From Nitrospirales bacterium (GTDB lineage: Bacteria; Nitrospirota; Nitrospiria; Nitrospirales; UBA8639), in the NCBI GenBank assembly GCA_029261275.1, contig JAJDBR010000171.1, forward strand, positions 1 through 44,551: 44,551 nucleotides of DNA, in the 5' to 3' direction. Positions 29,180-38,776 of the stretch are shown in pieces; within the stretch, counting starts at the first letter, position 1, and each line of letters begins with the position of its first letter. Both the position numbers and the translations under genes were made by a program. Below the pieces are notes generated by a model that worked only from the letters and a program-made list of their open reading frames with translations, was not told where the DNA came from and did not search any database.

Positions 29180-30562
29180 ATGCCAAAACCAAATACGACA
29201 CAAGATTCTTTGACACTTCCGGCACTTTTACTTGTCGATGATAGTCAGGAAATTCGAGAGCAAATGAAATGGGGGTTGAAGTCTCTTTACACAATATTTG
29301 AGGCGGGTAATCGAGAGCAGGCGATAGAAATTCTTCATCGCGAGAAGATGATCTTGGTAGCCTTGGATCTGGGATTGCCTCCGGATGCGGATGGGGCTTC
29401 AGAAGGCTTGAGTGCCTTAGAGCAGTTAGTCGAGGTGAATCCCCTGGTGAAGGTTGTCGTCATCACGGGAAATCAAGATCGCGCGAATGCCTTAAAGGCT
29501 GTTCAGCTAGGGGCCTATGATTTTATGGACAAGCCCGTAGATTTGGACGTATTGAAGACCGTACTTCAGCGGGCGGGGTATTTGGCTGGCCTTGAAAAAG
29601 AAAACCAAAAATTATTGGAGCGTGCGGAAAAACGTGGGTTGCCGGATATAATTGGAACCAGTCCGGTCATGGCGAAAGTGTTTGATACGATTCGTCGGGT
29701 AGCTGGGTCAAGTATTTCTGTCTTGGTGGTTGGCGAGAGTGGGACGGGAAAGGAACTTGTGGCAAGGGCGATTCATCAGCAAAGCCAAAGAAAGGATGGT
29801 CCCTTTATCGCGATTAATTGTGGAGCGATTCCCGAGACGCTTTTGGAAAGCGAATTATTCGGTCATGAAAAGGGGGCGTTTACTGGTGCTCATATGCAAC
29901 GACCTGGAAGAATTGAGTCGGCAGAAGGCGGAACACTCTTTCTTGATGAAATTGGGGAAATTTCTCCGGCCTTGCAGGTCAAATTGCTTCGGGTCCTACA
30001 ACAGCGGACCATTGAACGTGTGGGTGGCCGCGTAGAAATTCCTGTTGATACGCGGGTATTGGCGGCCACTAATAGTGATTTGCAGCGGGCCATGAAAGAG
30101 GGGCGTTTCCGGGATGATCTCTATTATCGATTGAATACGGTGACGATTCCCGTTCCACCTTTGCGGGAACGGGGAGCAGATATTTCAATGTTGGCCAAGA
30201 TCTTACTTCAGCGTTTTAGCGAAGAAGCCAAAAAGAAAACGGCTGGATTTTCTCGCGAAGCCGTATTGGCTCTTGAGCAATATCATTGGCCTGGAAATGT
30301 TCGAGAGTTAGAAAATCGAATCCGTCGGGCCGTGACCTTGTCGGATAGTCCTCGGATTGTACCAGGAGATTTAGATCTAGATGAGCCTAAAGATGTTCAA
30401 GCTGGACCGACGTTAAAAGAGGCTCGAGATGCCGTGGAGAAACGTGTCATTGAACAAATGCTCGCCAAAACAGGCGGGAATATTACCAAAGCCGCCATGG
30501 TTTTAAGTGTCAGCCGTCCCACTCTCCACGACCTAATATCTCGCCATAAAATCAAAAAATAA
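29180..30562 (+). CDS. PrsR-like sigma-54 response regulator (PEP-CTERM-box type)
   Basis: Start ATG 29180 (TTG 29171 adds three residues; no clear ribosome site for either). 460 aa. The receiver has the acidic pair in LLVDDSQE, phospho-acceptor D63 (LVALDLGLPPDADG) and Lys in FMDKPVDLDVLK, a phrase typical of PrsR. AAA+: Walker A GESGTGKE (185-192), GAFTGA (232-237), Walker B TLFLDEIGE, and WPGNVRELENR. C-terminal helix-turn-helix: NITKAAMVLSVSRPTLHDLI. In known systems PrsR with sigma-54 activates exopolysaccharide and PEP-CTERM protein genes. The sigma-54 promoter before the BY-kinase gene (20182) is a natural target in this window, by inference. Confidence 0.85.
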   Translation: MPKPNTTQDSLTLPALLLVDDSQEIREQMKWGLKSLYTIFEAGNREQAIEILHREKMILVALDLGLPPDADGASEGLSALEQLVEVNPLVKVVVITGNQDRANALKAVQLGAYDFMDKPVDLDVLKTVLQRAGYLAGLEKENQKLLERAEKRGLPDIIGTSPVMAKVFDTIRRVAGSSISVLVVGESGTGKELVARAIHQQSQRKDGPFIAINCGAIPETLLESELFGHEKGAFTGAHMQRPGRIESAEGGTLFLDEIGEISPALQVKLLRVLQQRTIERVGGRVEIPVDTRVLAATNSDLQRAMKEGRFRDDLYYRLNTVTIPVPPLRERGADISMLAKILLQRFSEEAKKKTAGFSREAVLALEQYHWPGNVRELENRIRRAVTLSDSPRIVPGDLDLDEPKDVQAGPTLKEARDAVEKRVIEQMLAKTGGNITKAAMVLSVSRPTLHDLISRHKIKK

Positions 30563-30834
30563 ATCATTGTTCCTTGAAAGGTGGCGGGCCTCCACCAATA
30601 GAAAAATATTTTGATTGAGGGTCTGACCTGGAAGACTTAGATTTGGCGGAGTCTGAAGGCCTAGCTGTTGAGAAATTTCATTTGTTATGTGCATGGTAGG
30701 TGAGAATTCGTCTTTAGGATAAATTGTCACCAATGTGAGAGGAAGTCTTCTTCTTTGACCTGTGGAGGTAGATGGGGCCGTCAGTTGAGTGGAAATGGTA
30801 TTTTAAGGGTCCTGACACCATTGTGTGTTAGGAG

Positions 30835-30853
30835 ATACCGTTAGGAACGGTAT
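30835..30853. other. Hairpin at the 3' end of argJ
   Basis: ATACCGTT-AGG-AACGGTAT is a perfect 8-bp stem with a 3-base loop that includes the argJ stop codon. No T-run follows on either strand, so it is at most a weak terminator or an mRNA-end stabiliser between two convergent units. Confidence 0.35.
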
Positions 30854-32049
30854 GAGGCGTTTATTTTGATGTAATCGTAGGTCAAATCTGTCGTCCATTG
30901 AGTTGCTGCTCCTTTCCCAATGCCCAATGAGATTGAAATCGTGAACGATGGGCGTTGCATGATTGTTTGAACTTGTTGCTCAATGCGCGGACCTAATCCT
31001 TTCCCATTTTTCACAATAGTGAGCTGATTAAAGGCGATCACGATGCGATCAGGGTGAAGAGGATAGCCAGATCGCCCTAATGCGGCAATGATGCGACCCC
31101 AATTTGGATCTTCTCCAAAAATGGCCGTTTTCACTAGGAGAGAGGTCGCTAGCGTTTGCGCAATACTTTTAGCTGCTTTATGGCTTCGTGCCCCATTAAC
31201 TCGAAATTCGACTACTTTTGTGACTCCTTCTCCATCACGGCAAATATCCATGGCCAGGGAGTGACAGGCTTCAGTCAAAAGGGTCTGAAATTGTGCCTGA
31301 GTTGATCCTGTTGAGCCAATAGGGCTATTCCCTGCTTTTCCATTTGCCAAGACGAGGACGGTGTCGTTGGTACTGGAATCCCCATCAATAGAAATGCAAT
31401 TAAATGTTTGATCGACAGCCGTGTGTAACGTTTTTTGCAATGTTTTTTGTTCAATGACCGCGTCGGTGGTGAGATAGGCCAACATCGTTGCCATATTCGG
31501 GTGAATCATTCCTGCTCCCTTAGCCATTCCCCCAATGGTGACCACTTTCCCTCCAATACGTTGTTGTAAGGCAATAGTTTTCGGTCGGGTATCTGTGGTC
31601 ATGATGGCGAGAGCAGCCTGTTGGTGTCCTGCTTTTCTTAGTTGAGAGGCGAGAAGGGGAATGCCTTTGCGTATGGCTGGTATTGGGAGGGGGACTCCGA
31701 TAACTCCTGTAGAGCTGACAAAAACATATGGTTTCGGAATCCCTAACTGGGCCGCAACCAGGTGGACTGTTTCGTGGGCATGCTTTTTCCCCTCGGACCC
31801 AGTAAATGCATTGGCATTCCCACTATTAATAATAATGGCTTGACCAATTTTATTTTTCAGATGCTGGCGGTCAAGAATAATTGAGGCGGCTGGGATGGTA
31901 TTTTTTGTGAAGACCCCGGCGATAGGCCCAGGATGTTCAGAAATCACCAAAGCCAAATCTAGCTGTCCTGCCTGTTTGATGCCTGAGGGGATTCCTGCTG
32001 CTACAAATCCCTTGGGTGCTGTGATGCCACCTTTTAATTTTTGAGACAT
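30841..32049 (-). CDS. argJ: ArgJ, glutamate N-acetyltransferase / amino-acid acetyltransferase
   Basis: 402 aa, normal family length. ArgJ moves the acetyl group from N-acetylornithine to glutamate in the cyclic arginine pathway. The self-cleavage site is present: KGAGMIHPNMATMLAYLTTD, with cleavage before T188, which becomes the nucleophile of the beta chain. The oxyanion residues in VSSTGVIG are present, and INSGNANAFTG is conserved. ATG follows CCTCT..., a weak ribosome site. It is 43 bases downstream of argC on the same strand and probably in one transcript with it. Whether it is mono- or bifunctional cannot be told from sequence. Confidence 0.97.
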   Translation of the reverse strand: MSQKLKGGITAPKGFVAAGIPSGIKQAGQLDLALVISEHPGPIAGVFTKNTIPAASIILDRQHLKNKIGQAIIINSGNANAFTGSEGKKHAHETVHLVAAQLGIPKPYVFVSSTGVIGVPLPIPAIRKGIPLLASQLRKAGHQQAALAIMTTDTRPKTIALQQRIGGKVVTIGGMAKGAGMIHPNMATMLAYLTTDAVIEQKTLQKTLHTAVDQTFNCISIDGDSSTNDTVLVLANGKAGNSPIGSTGSTQAQFQTLLTEACHSLAMDICRDGEGVTKVVEFRVNGARSHKAAKSIAQTLATSLLVKTAIFGEDPNWGRIIAALGRSGYPLHPDRIVIAFNQLTIVKNGKGLGPRIEQQVQTIMQRPSFTISISLGIGKGAATQWTTDLTYDYIKINASYRS

Positions 32050-32092
32050 AGAGGGGCTTTGTGATCTTTGAAATAGGTCAAGAATAAAGATT

Positions 32093-33166
32093 TTAGGGAA
32101 AGAGGCCTGGACCGGTTAATCCTAAGGTTTCCGGAAAATCAACCATCAGATTCATGCATTGAATGGCTTGCCCCGAGGCTCCTTTTACCAGATTGTCGAT
32201 GGCGCCATTACTCACGATATGCCCCGTTCGAGAGTCATAGGTACAGCTCAAGTCGCAGAAATTTGCCCCTCGCAGGTTTCGAGGATTGACTAATTCAGCC
32301 TGAGGAAAGATTCGAATAAAGGGCTCATCTTGATAGAAGCGATGGTAGACATTTTCAATGTCAGCAGGTCCGGAATCAGATTGGAGTTTGGCATAGGCCG
32401 TACTCAGAATCCCTCTATTAATCGGGATGAGGTGTGGAGAAAACATTAGCGATAGGGGGGCGAACGTTTTCTTAGCAGAAGCGGAGATGAGATGGTTGAG
32501 CCCTTGTTCGATCTCTGGCAGGTGCCGATGCGCCCCTATTTTATAGGCATGAACTGCTTCATGGGCCTCTGGAAAATGGAATCCGATGGCAGGTGAGCGT
32601 CCAGCCCCCGACACCCCTGACTTTGCATCAATGATGATTGAGCTAGGATCGATAAGGTTTTGGGCAATAAATGGGGCTAACTGCAAAATGGCGACCGTAG
32701 GGTAGCAGCCGGGAACTGCAACCAACTGGCTCTTACGAATGGCCGAGCGATGTAATTCTGCTAACCCGTAGACAGCTTTTTTTAAAACGTCAGGGTGAGG
32801 GTGAGTCGTTTGATACCATTGCTCATAGACTTGTGGATCTTGGAGGCGGTAATCGGCGCTTAAATCAATAACCAGTTTCTCGTGGGAGAGAAACTCAGCC
32901 ACCGGCTCAAGTGATTGAGTATGAGGCAGTGAGAGGAACACCAGGTCCACTTCCTTGGCTATGGTTGGGACATTGAGGGGTGTTAACTGAATATCAATTA
33001 TTTTAGACAGATTGGGAAGGAGTGAGGAGACAGAAAGGCCCTCGGATTTACTTGAAGCCACGACTTGGCAGATTTTTACTTTTGGATGGAGGCTGAGTAA
33101 TCGGAGTAATTCTCCACCGGTATATCCACTTGCGCCAATTACTCCTACACGAAGCTGATCGATCAT
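32093..33166 (-). CDS. argC: ArgC, N-acetyl-gamma-glutamyl-phosphate reductase
   Basis: 357 aa from ATG 33166 (a TTG sits just before it). It reduces N-acetylglutamyl phosphate with NADPH to the semialdehyde, the third step of arginine synthesis. The N-terminal Rossmann fold starts with GVIGASGYTGGELLRLL. The catalytic Cys is in VAVPGCYPT (about residue 154), and the later HRHLPEIEQ and PRNLRGANFCD regions are normal. It stands before argJ and after the ribosomal rpsI unit, from which it is separated by a terminator. Confidence 0.97.
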   Translation of the reverse strand: MIDQLRVGVIGASGYTGGELLRLLSLHPKVKICQVVASSKSEGLSVSSLLPNLSKIIDIQLTPLNVPTIAKEVDLVFLSLPHTQSLEPVAEFLSHEKLVIDLSADYRLQDPQVYEQWYQTTHPHPDVLKKAVYGLAELHRSAIRKSQLVAVPGCYPTVAILQLAPFIAQNLIDPSSIIIDAKSGVSGAGRSPAIGFHFPEAHEAVHAYKIGAHRHLPEIEQGLNHLISASAKKTFAPLSLMFSPHLIPINRGILSTAYAKLQSDSGPADIENVYHRFYQDEPFIRIFPQAELVNPRNLRGANFCDLSCTYDSRTGHIVSNGAIDNLVKGASGQAIQCMNLMVDFPETLGLTGPGLFP

Positions 33167-33301
33167 CAATCTCTCACTAAAATAATGGACTATACAAAGT
33201 CAGAATGTTGGTAATACAGGTTTGCTCTTTAAGAACCAAAGATGGTGTGTGTGTGAATTTATTACTTTCGAATGGGGCTTGAGCTCGCCTGTGCCCTGAA
33301 A

Positions 33302-33332
33302 AGAAAAAGGGGAGGTTCCCTAGAACCTCCCC
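33302..33332 (-). terminator. Rho-independent terminator of the rplM-rpsI operon
   Basis: On the minus strand a perfect 10-bp stem GGGGAGGTTC / GAACCTCCCC with loop TAGG is followed by TTTTTCTTTT. It lies about 40 bases past the rpsI stop and separates the ribosomal operon from argC. Confidence 0.93.
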
Positions 33333-33371
33333 TCACAATTTTCTCATGAACGTTGTTCTTCGTTACAGAAA

Positions 33372-33764
33372 TTACCGTTTGGAGTATTGGAACTTAGCCC
33401 TGGCTCCTTTTTGACCATACTTTTTACGTTCCTTCACACGAGAGTCACGTGTAAGCAACCCCTGCTTTTTGAGAGGGTCCCGTAGTGCCGAAGTATGTAA
33501 GGCTAAGGCCTTGGCGATGGCATGACGAAGAGCTCCGGCTTGTCCTGAAATTCCACCACCAGAAAGGGTGGCTTTGACATTAAATTGCCCTTCCGTTTTG
33601 GTCACCTCAAAGGGCGTTTGAACTTGAATTTGGTGGGTCAATCTTGGGAAGTAATCCTCCAATGTTCGGGAATTCACCTGAATGGTACCTTGACCGGGTT
33701 CTATCCATGCCCGAGCAATGGCATATTTCTTTTTTCCAGTTGCATATTGAATGGTATCAACCAT
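33372..33764 (-). CDS. rpsI: 30S ribosomal protein S9
   Basis: 130 aa, the normal length. The N-terminal YATGKKKYAIARAWIEPG is the S9 start, GGGISGQAGALRHAIAKAL is the conserved centre, and the basic tail ends in KFQYSKR, the highly conserved C-terminus that reaches the P-site tRNA. It follows rplM by 47 bases, the near-universal L13-S9 pair. Confidence 0.98.
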   Translation of the reverse strand: MVDTIQYATGKKKYAIARAWIEPGQGTIQVNSRTLEDYFPRLTHQIQVQTPFEVTKTEGQFNVKATLSGGGISGQAGALRHAIAKALALHTSALRDPLKKQGLLTRDSRVKERKKYGQKGARAKFQYSKR

Positions 33765-33811
33765 AATGGCGCTGTTTCTCCTTCTTACGCTAAAGAATTA
33801 GGGGACGTATC

Positions 33812-34243
33812 TTATGATAGGACCAAAGGGGTTGGGTTTTGCGCTTGGTGGCAATGTTCGGCTCCGCGATAAATTCGAAGCTTCCTGGCCATCTGTTTCC
33901 CCAATGTGCATTTAGGCAACATCCCTTTAATGGCTTTGGATAATATTTCTGTTGGTTTTTTAGCATGAAGATGTTCTGCCGTAATGGATTTGATTCCACC
34001 CGGGTAGCCGGTGTGGTGGTAATAGATTTTGTCCTTAAATTTATTACGGGTAAATTGAATGTGGCTTGAGTTGATAATGACGACGTGATCTCCCGTATCA
34101 ACATTCGGGGTAAAGATTGGCTTATGTTTGCCACGGAGAATGGCGGCGACTTGAGTGGCAAGACGGCCAACTGTTTTTCCTTTGGCGTCAACCACAAACC
34201 ATTTTCGATCAACCTCCAAAGGTTTAGCTTGAAATGATTTCAT
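33812..34243 (-). CDS. rplM: 50S ribosomal protein L13
   Basis: 143 aa, the normal length. It shows [19 protein letters not shown] near the N-terminus, [21 protein letters not shown] and a basic C-terminus. L13 is an early-assembly protein of the large subunit. It leads the rplM-rpsI unit. Confidence 0.98.
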   Translation of the reverse strand: MKSFQAKPLEVDRKWFVVDAKGKTVGRLATQVAAILRGKHKPIFTPNVDTGDHVVIINSSHIQFTRNKFKDKIYYHHTGYPGGIKSITAEHLHAKKPTEILSKAIKGMLPKCTLGKQMARKLRIYRGAEHCHQAQNPTPLVLS

Positions 34244-34292
34244 GAGGATCAGATTTCCTTTCGACGGTCAATAAATTCATCGCGGTAATAGA

Positions 34293-34763
34293 TTAGGCTT
34301 CAGGTTGCTCAGATCCTTTTTGATTAAGCTTGGAAAGCCACGTGTCTAAATCTTCACCACCGCGTCGTTCGAGGACTTCAGGGGTGACATAAATCGGACA
34401 TTGGCAGCGAACGGCTAAGGCAATAGCATCACTAGGTCGTGAGTCCACAGATTTCTCGATACCATCTTTTCCTAAGAATAAGGTCGAGAAATAGGTATTA
34501 TTTTTGACTTCAGTAATTACCACTTTGTTCAGTGAAAACCCTAGATGCGAGGCAAAGCTACAAATTAAATCATGGCTCATAGGTCTTGGGGGAATCACAT
34601 TCTCCAGTGCGAGCCTAATAGAGGTTCCTTCGGCTGTTCCCACCCAGATGGGTAGCACCTCAGAATTTTGTTCATCACGGAGGACGACAATCTGAGTGTC
34701 GGTGTTAGGGTCAACTAACACTCCATGCACTATTAAGGGAATGAGGGTATTGGTTTCCGCCAT
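34293..34763 (-). CDS. Bifunctional-nuclease-domain (DUF151) protein, copy 1
   Basis: 156 aa from ATG 34763 (a GTG precedes it). A single BFN domain: IVVLRDEQNSEVLPIWVGTAEG, then VDSRPSDAIALAVRCQCPIYV, both typical of the family. Plant and bacterial relatives show nuclease activity in vitro; the role in cells is unsettled. The C-terminus is an acidic helix (GGEDLDTWLSKLNQKG). It is a clear paralogue of the next gene upstream, 54 bases away, and probably co-transcribed with it. Confidence 0.92.
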   Translation of the reverse strand: MAETNTLIPLIVHGVLVDPNTDTQIVVLRDEQNSEVLPIWVGTAEGTSIRLALENVIPPRPMSHDLICSFASHLGFSLNKVVITEVKNNTYFSTLFLGKDGIEKSVDSRPSDAIALAVRCQCPIYVTPEVLERRGGEDLDTWLSKLNQKGSEQPEA

Positions 34764-34820
34764 CACTGGGATGCTCGTTGGTCTGTTAATCTTAGATGTA
34801 ATCGTAATGAGAAGCGTTGG

Positions 34821-35276
34821 TTAGGCATCAGATTTCCCAAAGTCTTCTGGCTTGAGATTTTCGAGCCAGCGTTCTAATTCCTCAGAATTCTGTTTGTGTA
34901 GCACCTCCCCTGAGGCAAAAATTGGAGCTTCCGTGCGGAGTGCAACGGCAATGGCATCACTGGGACGTGAATCAACGGTGAACTCCGAATCCCCAAACAA
35001 GAGATGAATTTTAGCAAAATACGTATTTTCCTTCAAATCAGTGATGACCGTGCTAATAACTTTAGCATCCATATTATCCAACAGGGTTTTCATGAGATCA
35101 TGGGTCATGGGCCTAGGTGGAGCAATTTTCTCTAGGGCAAAGCTAATGGCGCTCGCTTCCGATTTCCCGACCCAAATTGGAAGCATATCTGAATGCTGTT
35201 CATCACTAAGGATGACAATGTAAGCATTATTGTATGGGTCAAAGAGGAGACCCCGTACATTCATTTGATTTAGCAT
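34821..35276 (-). CDS. Bifunctional-nuclease-domain (DUF151) protein, copy 2
   Basis: 151 aa with the same plan as its neighbour: IVILSDEQHSDMLPIWVGKSEA and VDSRPSDAIAVALRTEAPIFA. The two copies differ at most non-motif sites, so the duplication is old. It has the same acidic C-terminal helix (SEELERWLENL). Pairs of BFN proteins could form heterodimers, since the fold is known to dimerise. Its promoter should lie in 35277-35535. Confidence 0.92.
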   Translation of the reverse strand: MLNQMNVRGLLFDPYNNAYIVILSDEQHSDMLPIWVGKSEASAISFALEKIAPPRPMTHDLMKTLLDNMDAKVISTVITDLKENTYFAKIHLLFGDSEFTVDSRPSDAIAVALRTEAPIFASGEVLHKQNSEELERWLENLKPEDFGKSDA

Positions 35277-35535
35277 GGGTAGATTATATTAAGGAATATA
35301 CTTTAATTGTGAAATCCAACCTTGAAATCTACCATCAGATTCAATGAATAGTCAATGAAAATAAGGAGTTGTCTCTTCAAAAACACGTATTATTGAGGAA
35401 GTACGCCTAGGCCCTAGTATACACCAACTAAGGATGAAAGAGGAGGTGGGGCAGAACTTTAGGTTACAGCCAAATATTTGAGAATGATAAAGAGGACTGC
35501 ATATTACCGACGAATTTTTTTATCGATTTCTCTTA

Positions 35536-37257
35536 TTAACTTTCCATATGTAGCTGTTGCGTAACTGCCTTCCTGATCCAGTCAGCTACCTGATTGGGTG
35601 GAAGAAGGACTTTTTCTCCCGTTTTACGATCTTTGATTTCGAGTGCCTGATTGGCCAAACCTTTATCACCAATAATTATGTGAAAGGGCGTGCCGATTAT
35701 ATCCGCATCGTTGAATTTGACGCCGCCTCGTTCGTTCCGATCATCTAATAAGACTTCAATTTGTTGCTGATTGAGCTCCTCATAGAGCTGCTCAGAGGCA
35801 AGGCGGACAGCCTCTGAGCTGGTGACGGGCAGAATTTGAACCTGAAAGGGAGCAATGGGCATGGGCCAGCAGATTCCTTTTTCATCATGGTTTTGTTCAA
35901 TGGCCGCGGCAGCCGTTCGGCCAATGCCGATCCCGTAACAGCCCATGATAGCGTGATGTTTTTGACCTTCCGAATCAAGGTACGTGGCCCCCATTTTTTC
36001 ACTATATTTTGTGCCCAACATAAAGACATGGCCGACTTCTATGCCTCGTGCGGTTTGTAGGGGAGCCCCACTTTTCGGTGAAGGGTCTCCAGCTTGAGCC
36101 TGTCGGAAGTCTCCCCAATCATCGATGGCAAAGTCTCTTGGCTGGTTAACGTTGATCAAATGAACGTCCGTTTCGTTTCCTCCGACGATAAAGTTGGCGA
36201 GAGCACTAACTGCGTTGTCAGCTAATATTCGAACATTGGAAAGTCCCACAGGTCCCACGAATCCAACTGGAGCCGCAGTCACTTTTTCCACAAGCTCGGG
36301 AGATGCCAAAGAGAGGTCATGAAGACCTAAGAACCGTTGAATTTTTATTTCGTTTGCGTGGTGATCGCCACGGATTAATACGGCGGTGATCTCATTGTCG
36401 CCCGTGTGGTACAACAGCGTTTTAACCACGAGGCTGGCTTCGATTTTGAGCAAGGCGCAGAGGTCTTCGACGGATTTGGCATTTGGTGTGGACACTTTTT
36501 CTAATGGGCTGAGTGCCCCTGGTTCTTTTACGGGCGGAGCGACAACTTCAGCTCGTTCCACATTGGCGGCATATTGGCTATCTGGGTCAAAGACAATCAA
36601 TTCTTCCCCGGTGTTGGCCAATACCATGAATTCATGTGAGGAGATGCCACCAATGAGTCCGGTGTCAGCCTCGACGGGACGAAAGTTCAAACCCGTTCGA
36701 GAAAAAATTCGACAGTAGGCATCATACATACGTTGGTAGTTGCGTTGTGCGTCGGTTTCGTTCTGGTCAAAGCTATACGCATCTTTCATGATGAATTCTC
36801 TTCCCCGCATGAGGCCAAACCGCGGGCGAATTTCATCCCGAAATTTGGTTTGGATTTGATAAAGGGTCAGAGGTAATTGGCGATACGACTGAACTTCTCG
36901 TCGGAATAAGTCTGTGACCACTTCTTCATGTGTGGGCCCTAGGCAAAAGTCGCGCTCATGGCGGTCTTGTAAGCGAACGAGTTCCTTCCCATAAAAGTCC
37001 CAGCGATCGGTTTCTTGCCACAGTTCAGCGGGTGAAAGGATCGGCAATAACAGTTCTTGGGCTCCGGCTCGATTCATTTCATCGCGAACGATGGATTCAA
37101 TTTTTCGAATGACGCGCAGACCTAGTGGAAGATACGAATAAATGCCAGCAGCCACTTTTCGAATCATGCCGGCTCGTAGCATTAAGCGATGGCTGACGAC
37201 CTCAGCTTCGCCGGGATCTTGTCGCATGGTGGGGATGAAGGATTGTGAAAGTCGCAT
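35536..37257 (-). CDS. proS: Prolyl-tRNA synthetase (bacterial type with editing domain)
   Basis: 573 aa. The class II motifs are visible: motif 1 around RVIRKIESIVRDEMNRAGAQ, motif 2 FRDEIRPRFGLMRGREFIMK, and motif 3 CYGIGIGRTAAAAIEQNHDE. Between motifs 2 and 3 is the INS editing domain (about 225-400), which removes mischarged Ala-tRNA(Pro). The C-terminal anticodon-binding part ends with the basic helix. It sits at the end of the rseP-proS run, a common bacterial order. ATG 37257 is well placed. Confidence 0.97.
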   Translation of the reverse strand: MRLSQSFIPTMRQDPGEAEVVSHRLMLRAGMIRKVAAGIYSYLPLGLRVIRKIESIVRDEMNRAGAQELLLPILSPAELWQETDRWDFYGKELVRLQDRHERDFCLGPTHEEVVTDLFRREVQSYRQLPLTLYQIQTKFRDEIRPRFGLMRGREFIMKDAYSFDQNETDAQRNYQRMYDAYCRIFSRTGLNFRPVEADTGLIGGISSHEFMVLANTGEELIVFDPDSQYAANVERAEVVAPPVKEPGALSPLEKVSTPNAKSVEDLCALLKIEASLVVKTLLYHTGDNEITAVLIRGDHHANEIKIQRFLGLHDLSLASPELVEKVTAAPVGFVGPVGLSNVRILADNAVSALANFIVGGNETDVHLINVNQPRDFAIDDWGDFRQAQAGDPSPKSGAPLQTARGIEVGHVFMLGTKYSEKMGATYLDSEGQKHHAIMGCYGIGIGRTAAAAIEQNHDEKGICWPMPIAPFQVQILPVTSSEAVRLASEQLYEELNQQQIEVLLDDRNERGGVKFNDADIIGTPFHIIIGDKGLANQALEIKDRKTGEKVLLPPNQVADWIRKAVTQQLHMES

Positions 37258-37347
37258 AGGTATCCTTATTTAACCAAGCAAGATAAATCCAAGTACTAGA
37301 ATCATGAACGATAATATCAGAAGGAGGGAATGAAATTGAGGAAAGAT

Positions 37348-38742
37348 CTATTGGAGTAGGCGGTTGATGTCATTCCAGAAGGCATAACCCATTAGACAGA
37401 ATAAAACGAGAATCCCTGCCTGTTGGGCGATTTCCCTCGATCGTTCGCGTAAGGGGCGGCCTAAAATGGCTTCACAGGCAAAAAAGAAAAGATGCCCGCC
37501 ATCCAAAACGGGAATGGGTAATAAATTTAAAATGCCGAGATTAATGCTGAGGATGGCGATAAGCCACATAATAGCACCTAGGCCTTGTTCGGCATGCTCC
37601 CCTGAAACATTGGCAATCATGAGAGGGCCACCAATATTTTTCGAAGAAATTTCTCCGGTCACCAGCTTCACAACGCCGATGACGGTGAGTTCGCACCAAT
37701 CCCAGGTGGCTTTTAACCCATCCCATGGGGCGAGATACCATGAGGAACTTCGCAATATGGTACCTCGGCCAGAGATTTGAATCCCAATGCGGCCAATGGA
37801 TAGCATCTCGCCATCAGGGCTGGTGGCTGTGTGGGCTTCTGGTGTAATCGAAACGGTCAGAGGTTCCCCTTTTCGTTCGACCTGCATTTCGAGGGGAATT
37901 CCAGCGCTTTTCCGAACAATTTCTGTCATTTGGGACCAAGTCACAATGGGCGTCTCATTAATTTGCGTGATTCGGTCTTCGGGTTGGAGCCCAGAGATCT
38001 TGGCAGGAGTATCAGGCATGACCTTTCCGACAACTGGGGCATGATCCTCAATGCCGAGTAAATAGATAGGATTATCTTTAGGCGCATCTTTGTTGACCCG
38101 AGTGGTCGGGGTCACAATGAAGGTTTTAGAGCTGTTCCCACGCATGATGTCGAGTGTAACCGGGCGGCCATGGGTTGAATTGAGAATTTGGTATAGTTCG
38201 CCCAAGGTCGAAATATCCTCTTCATTGGCTCGGGTAATGCGATCACCAAGTTCCAGACCAGAGAGGGCAGCAGGGGAGTCGGGCGTTATGGCTTCGACAA
38301 CAGGGAGCATCTTGTCAATATTAGGGACAAAGAGCGGTGACCCCATAGCTAACATGCCGGTAAAAACTAAATAGCTGAGAATGAAGTTAAATCCTGGTCC
38401 TGCAGCTACGATGAGCATTTTATGTGGGAGTGATTGATGGATGAAGGAAACCTTTTGTTCTTCGGCAGAAATCGTTTCGCCGCCTTCTTCACCGAACATT
38501 TTCACATATCCACCGAGGGGAATTGCCGATACAACATATTCGGTATCGCCAATTTGGCGTCCAACTAGTTTGGGCCCGAACCCAATGGAAAATTTAAGGA
38601 CTTTAACGCCAACCCACCGCGCGGCAAGATAATGCCCATACTCGTGGAACGTGACCAACACGCCTAGCACGATCAAAAACCACCAGAGTTTTTGTCCAAA
38701 GATAAAAATAGCGTCTGGAGAGAATAGGGAAAAGCTGCTCAT
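37348..38742 (-). CDS. rseP: RseP, site-2 intramembrane zinc metalloprotease
   Basis: 464 aa. The first membrane helix contains the zinc motif HEYGH (H33, E34, H37), the second zinc site is in NLLPIPVLDGGHL near the C-terminus, and two PDZ domains lie between (LELGDRI and LQPEDRI regions). It cuts anti-sigma factors and leftover signal peptides within the membrane. It lies between dxr (upstream, 34 bases) and proS. Confidence 0.96.
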   Translation of the reverse strand: MSSFSLFSPDAIFIFGQKLWWFLIVLGVLVTFHEYGHYLAARWVGVKVLKFSIGFGPKLVGRQIGDTEYVVSAIPLGGYVKMFGEEGGETISAEEQKVSFIHQSLPHKMLIVAAGPGFNFILSYLVFTGMLAMGSPLFVPNIDKMLPVVEAITPDSPAALSGLELGDRITRANEEDISTLGELYQILNSTHGRPVTLDIMRGNSSKTFIVTPTTRVNKDAPKDNPIYLLGIEDHAPVVGKVMPDTPAKISGLQPEDRITQINETPIVTWSQMTEIVRKSAGIPLEMQVERKGEPLTVSITPEAHTATSPDGEMLSIGRIGIQISGRGTILRSSSWYLAPWDGLKATWDWCELTVIGVVKLVTGEISSKNIGGPLMIANVSGEHAEQGLGAIMWLIAILSINLGILNLLPIPVLDGGHLFFFACEAILGRPLRERSREIAQQAGILVLFCLMGYAFWNDINRLLQ

Positions 38743-38776
38743 ATCATGATCATCGGATTGAAAATATAATTGGCGT

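Noticed and set aside
30575-30600. GGTGG...CCACC hairpin as terminator of the PrsR-like gene
   Set aside because: The stem is only five bases, the loop is mismatched and there is no T-run.
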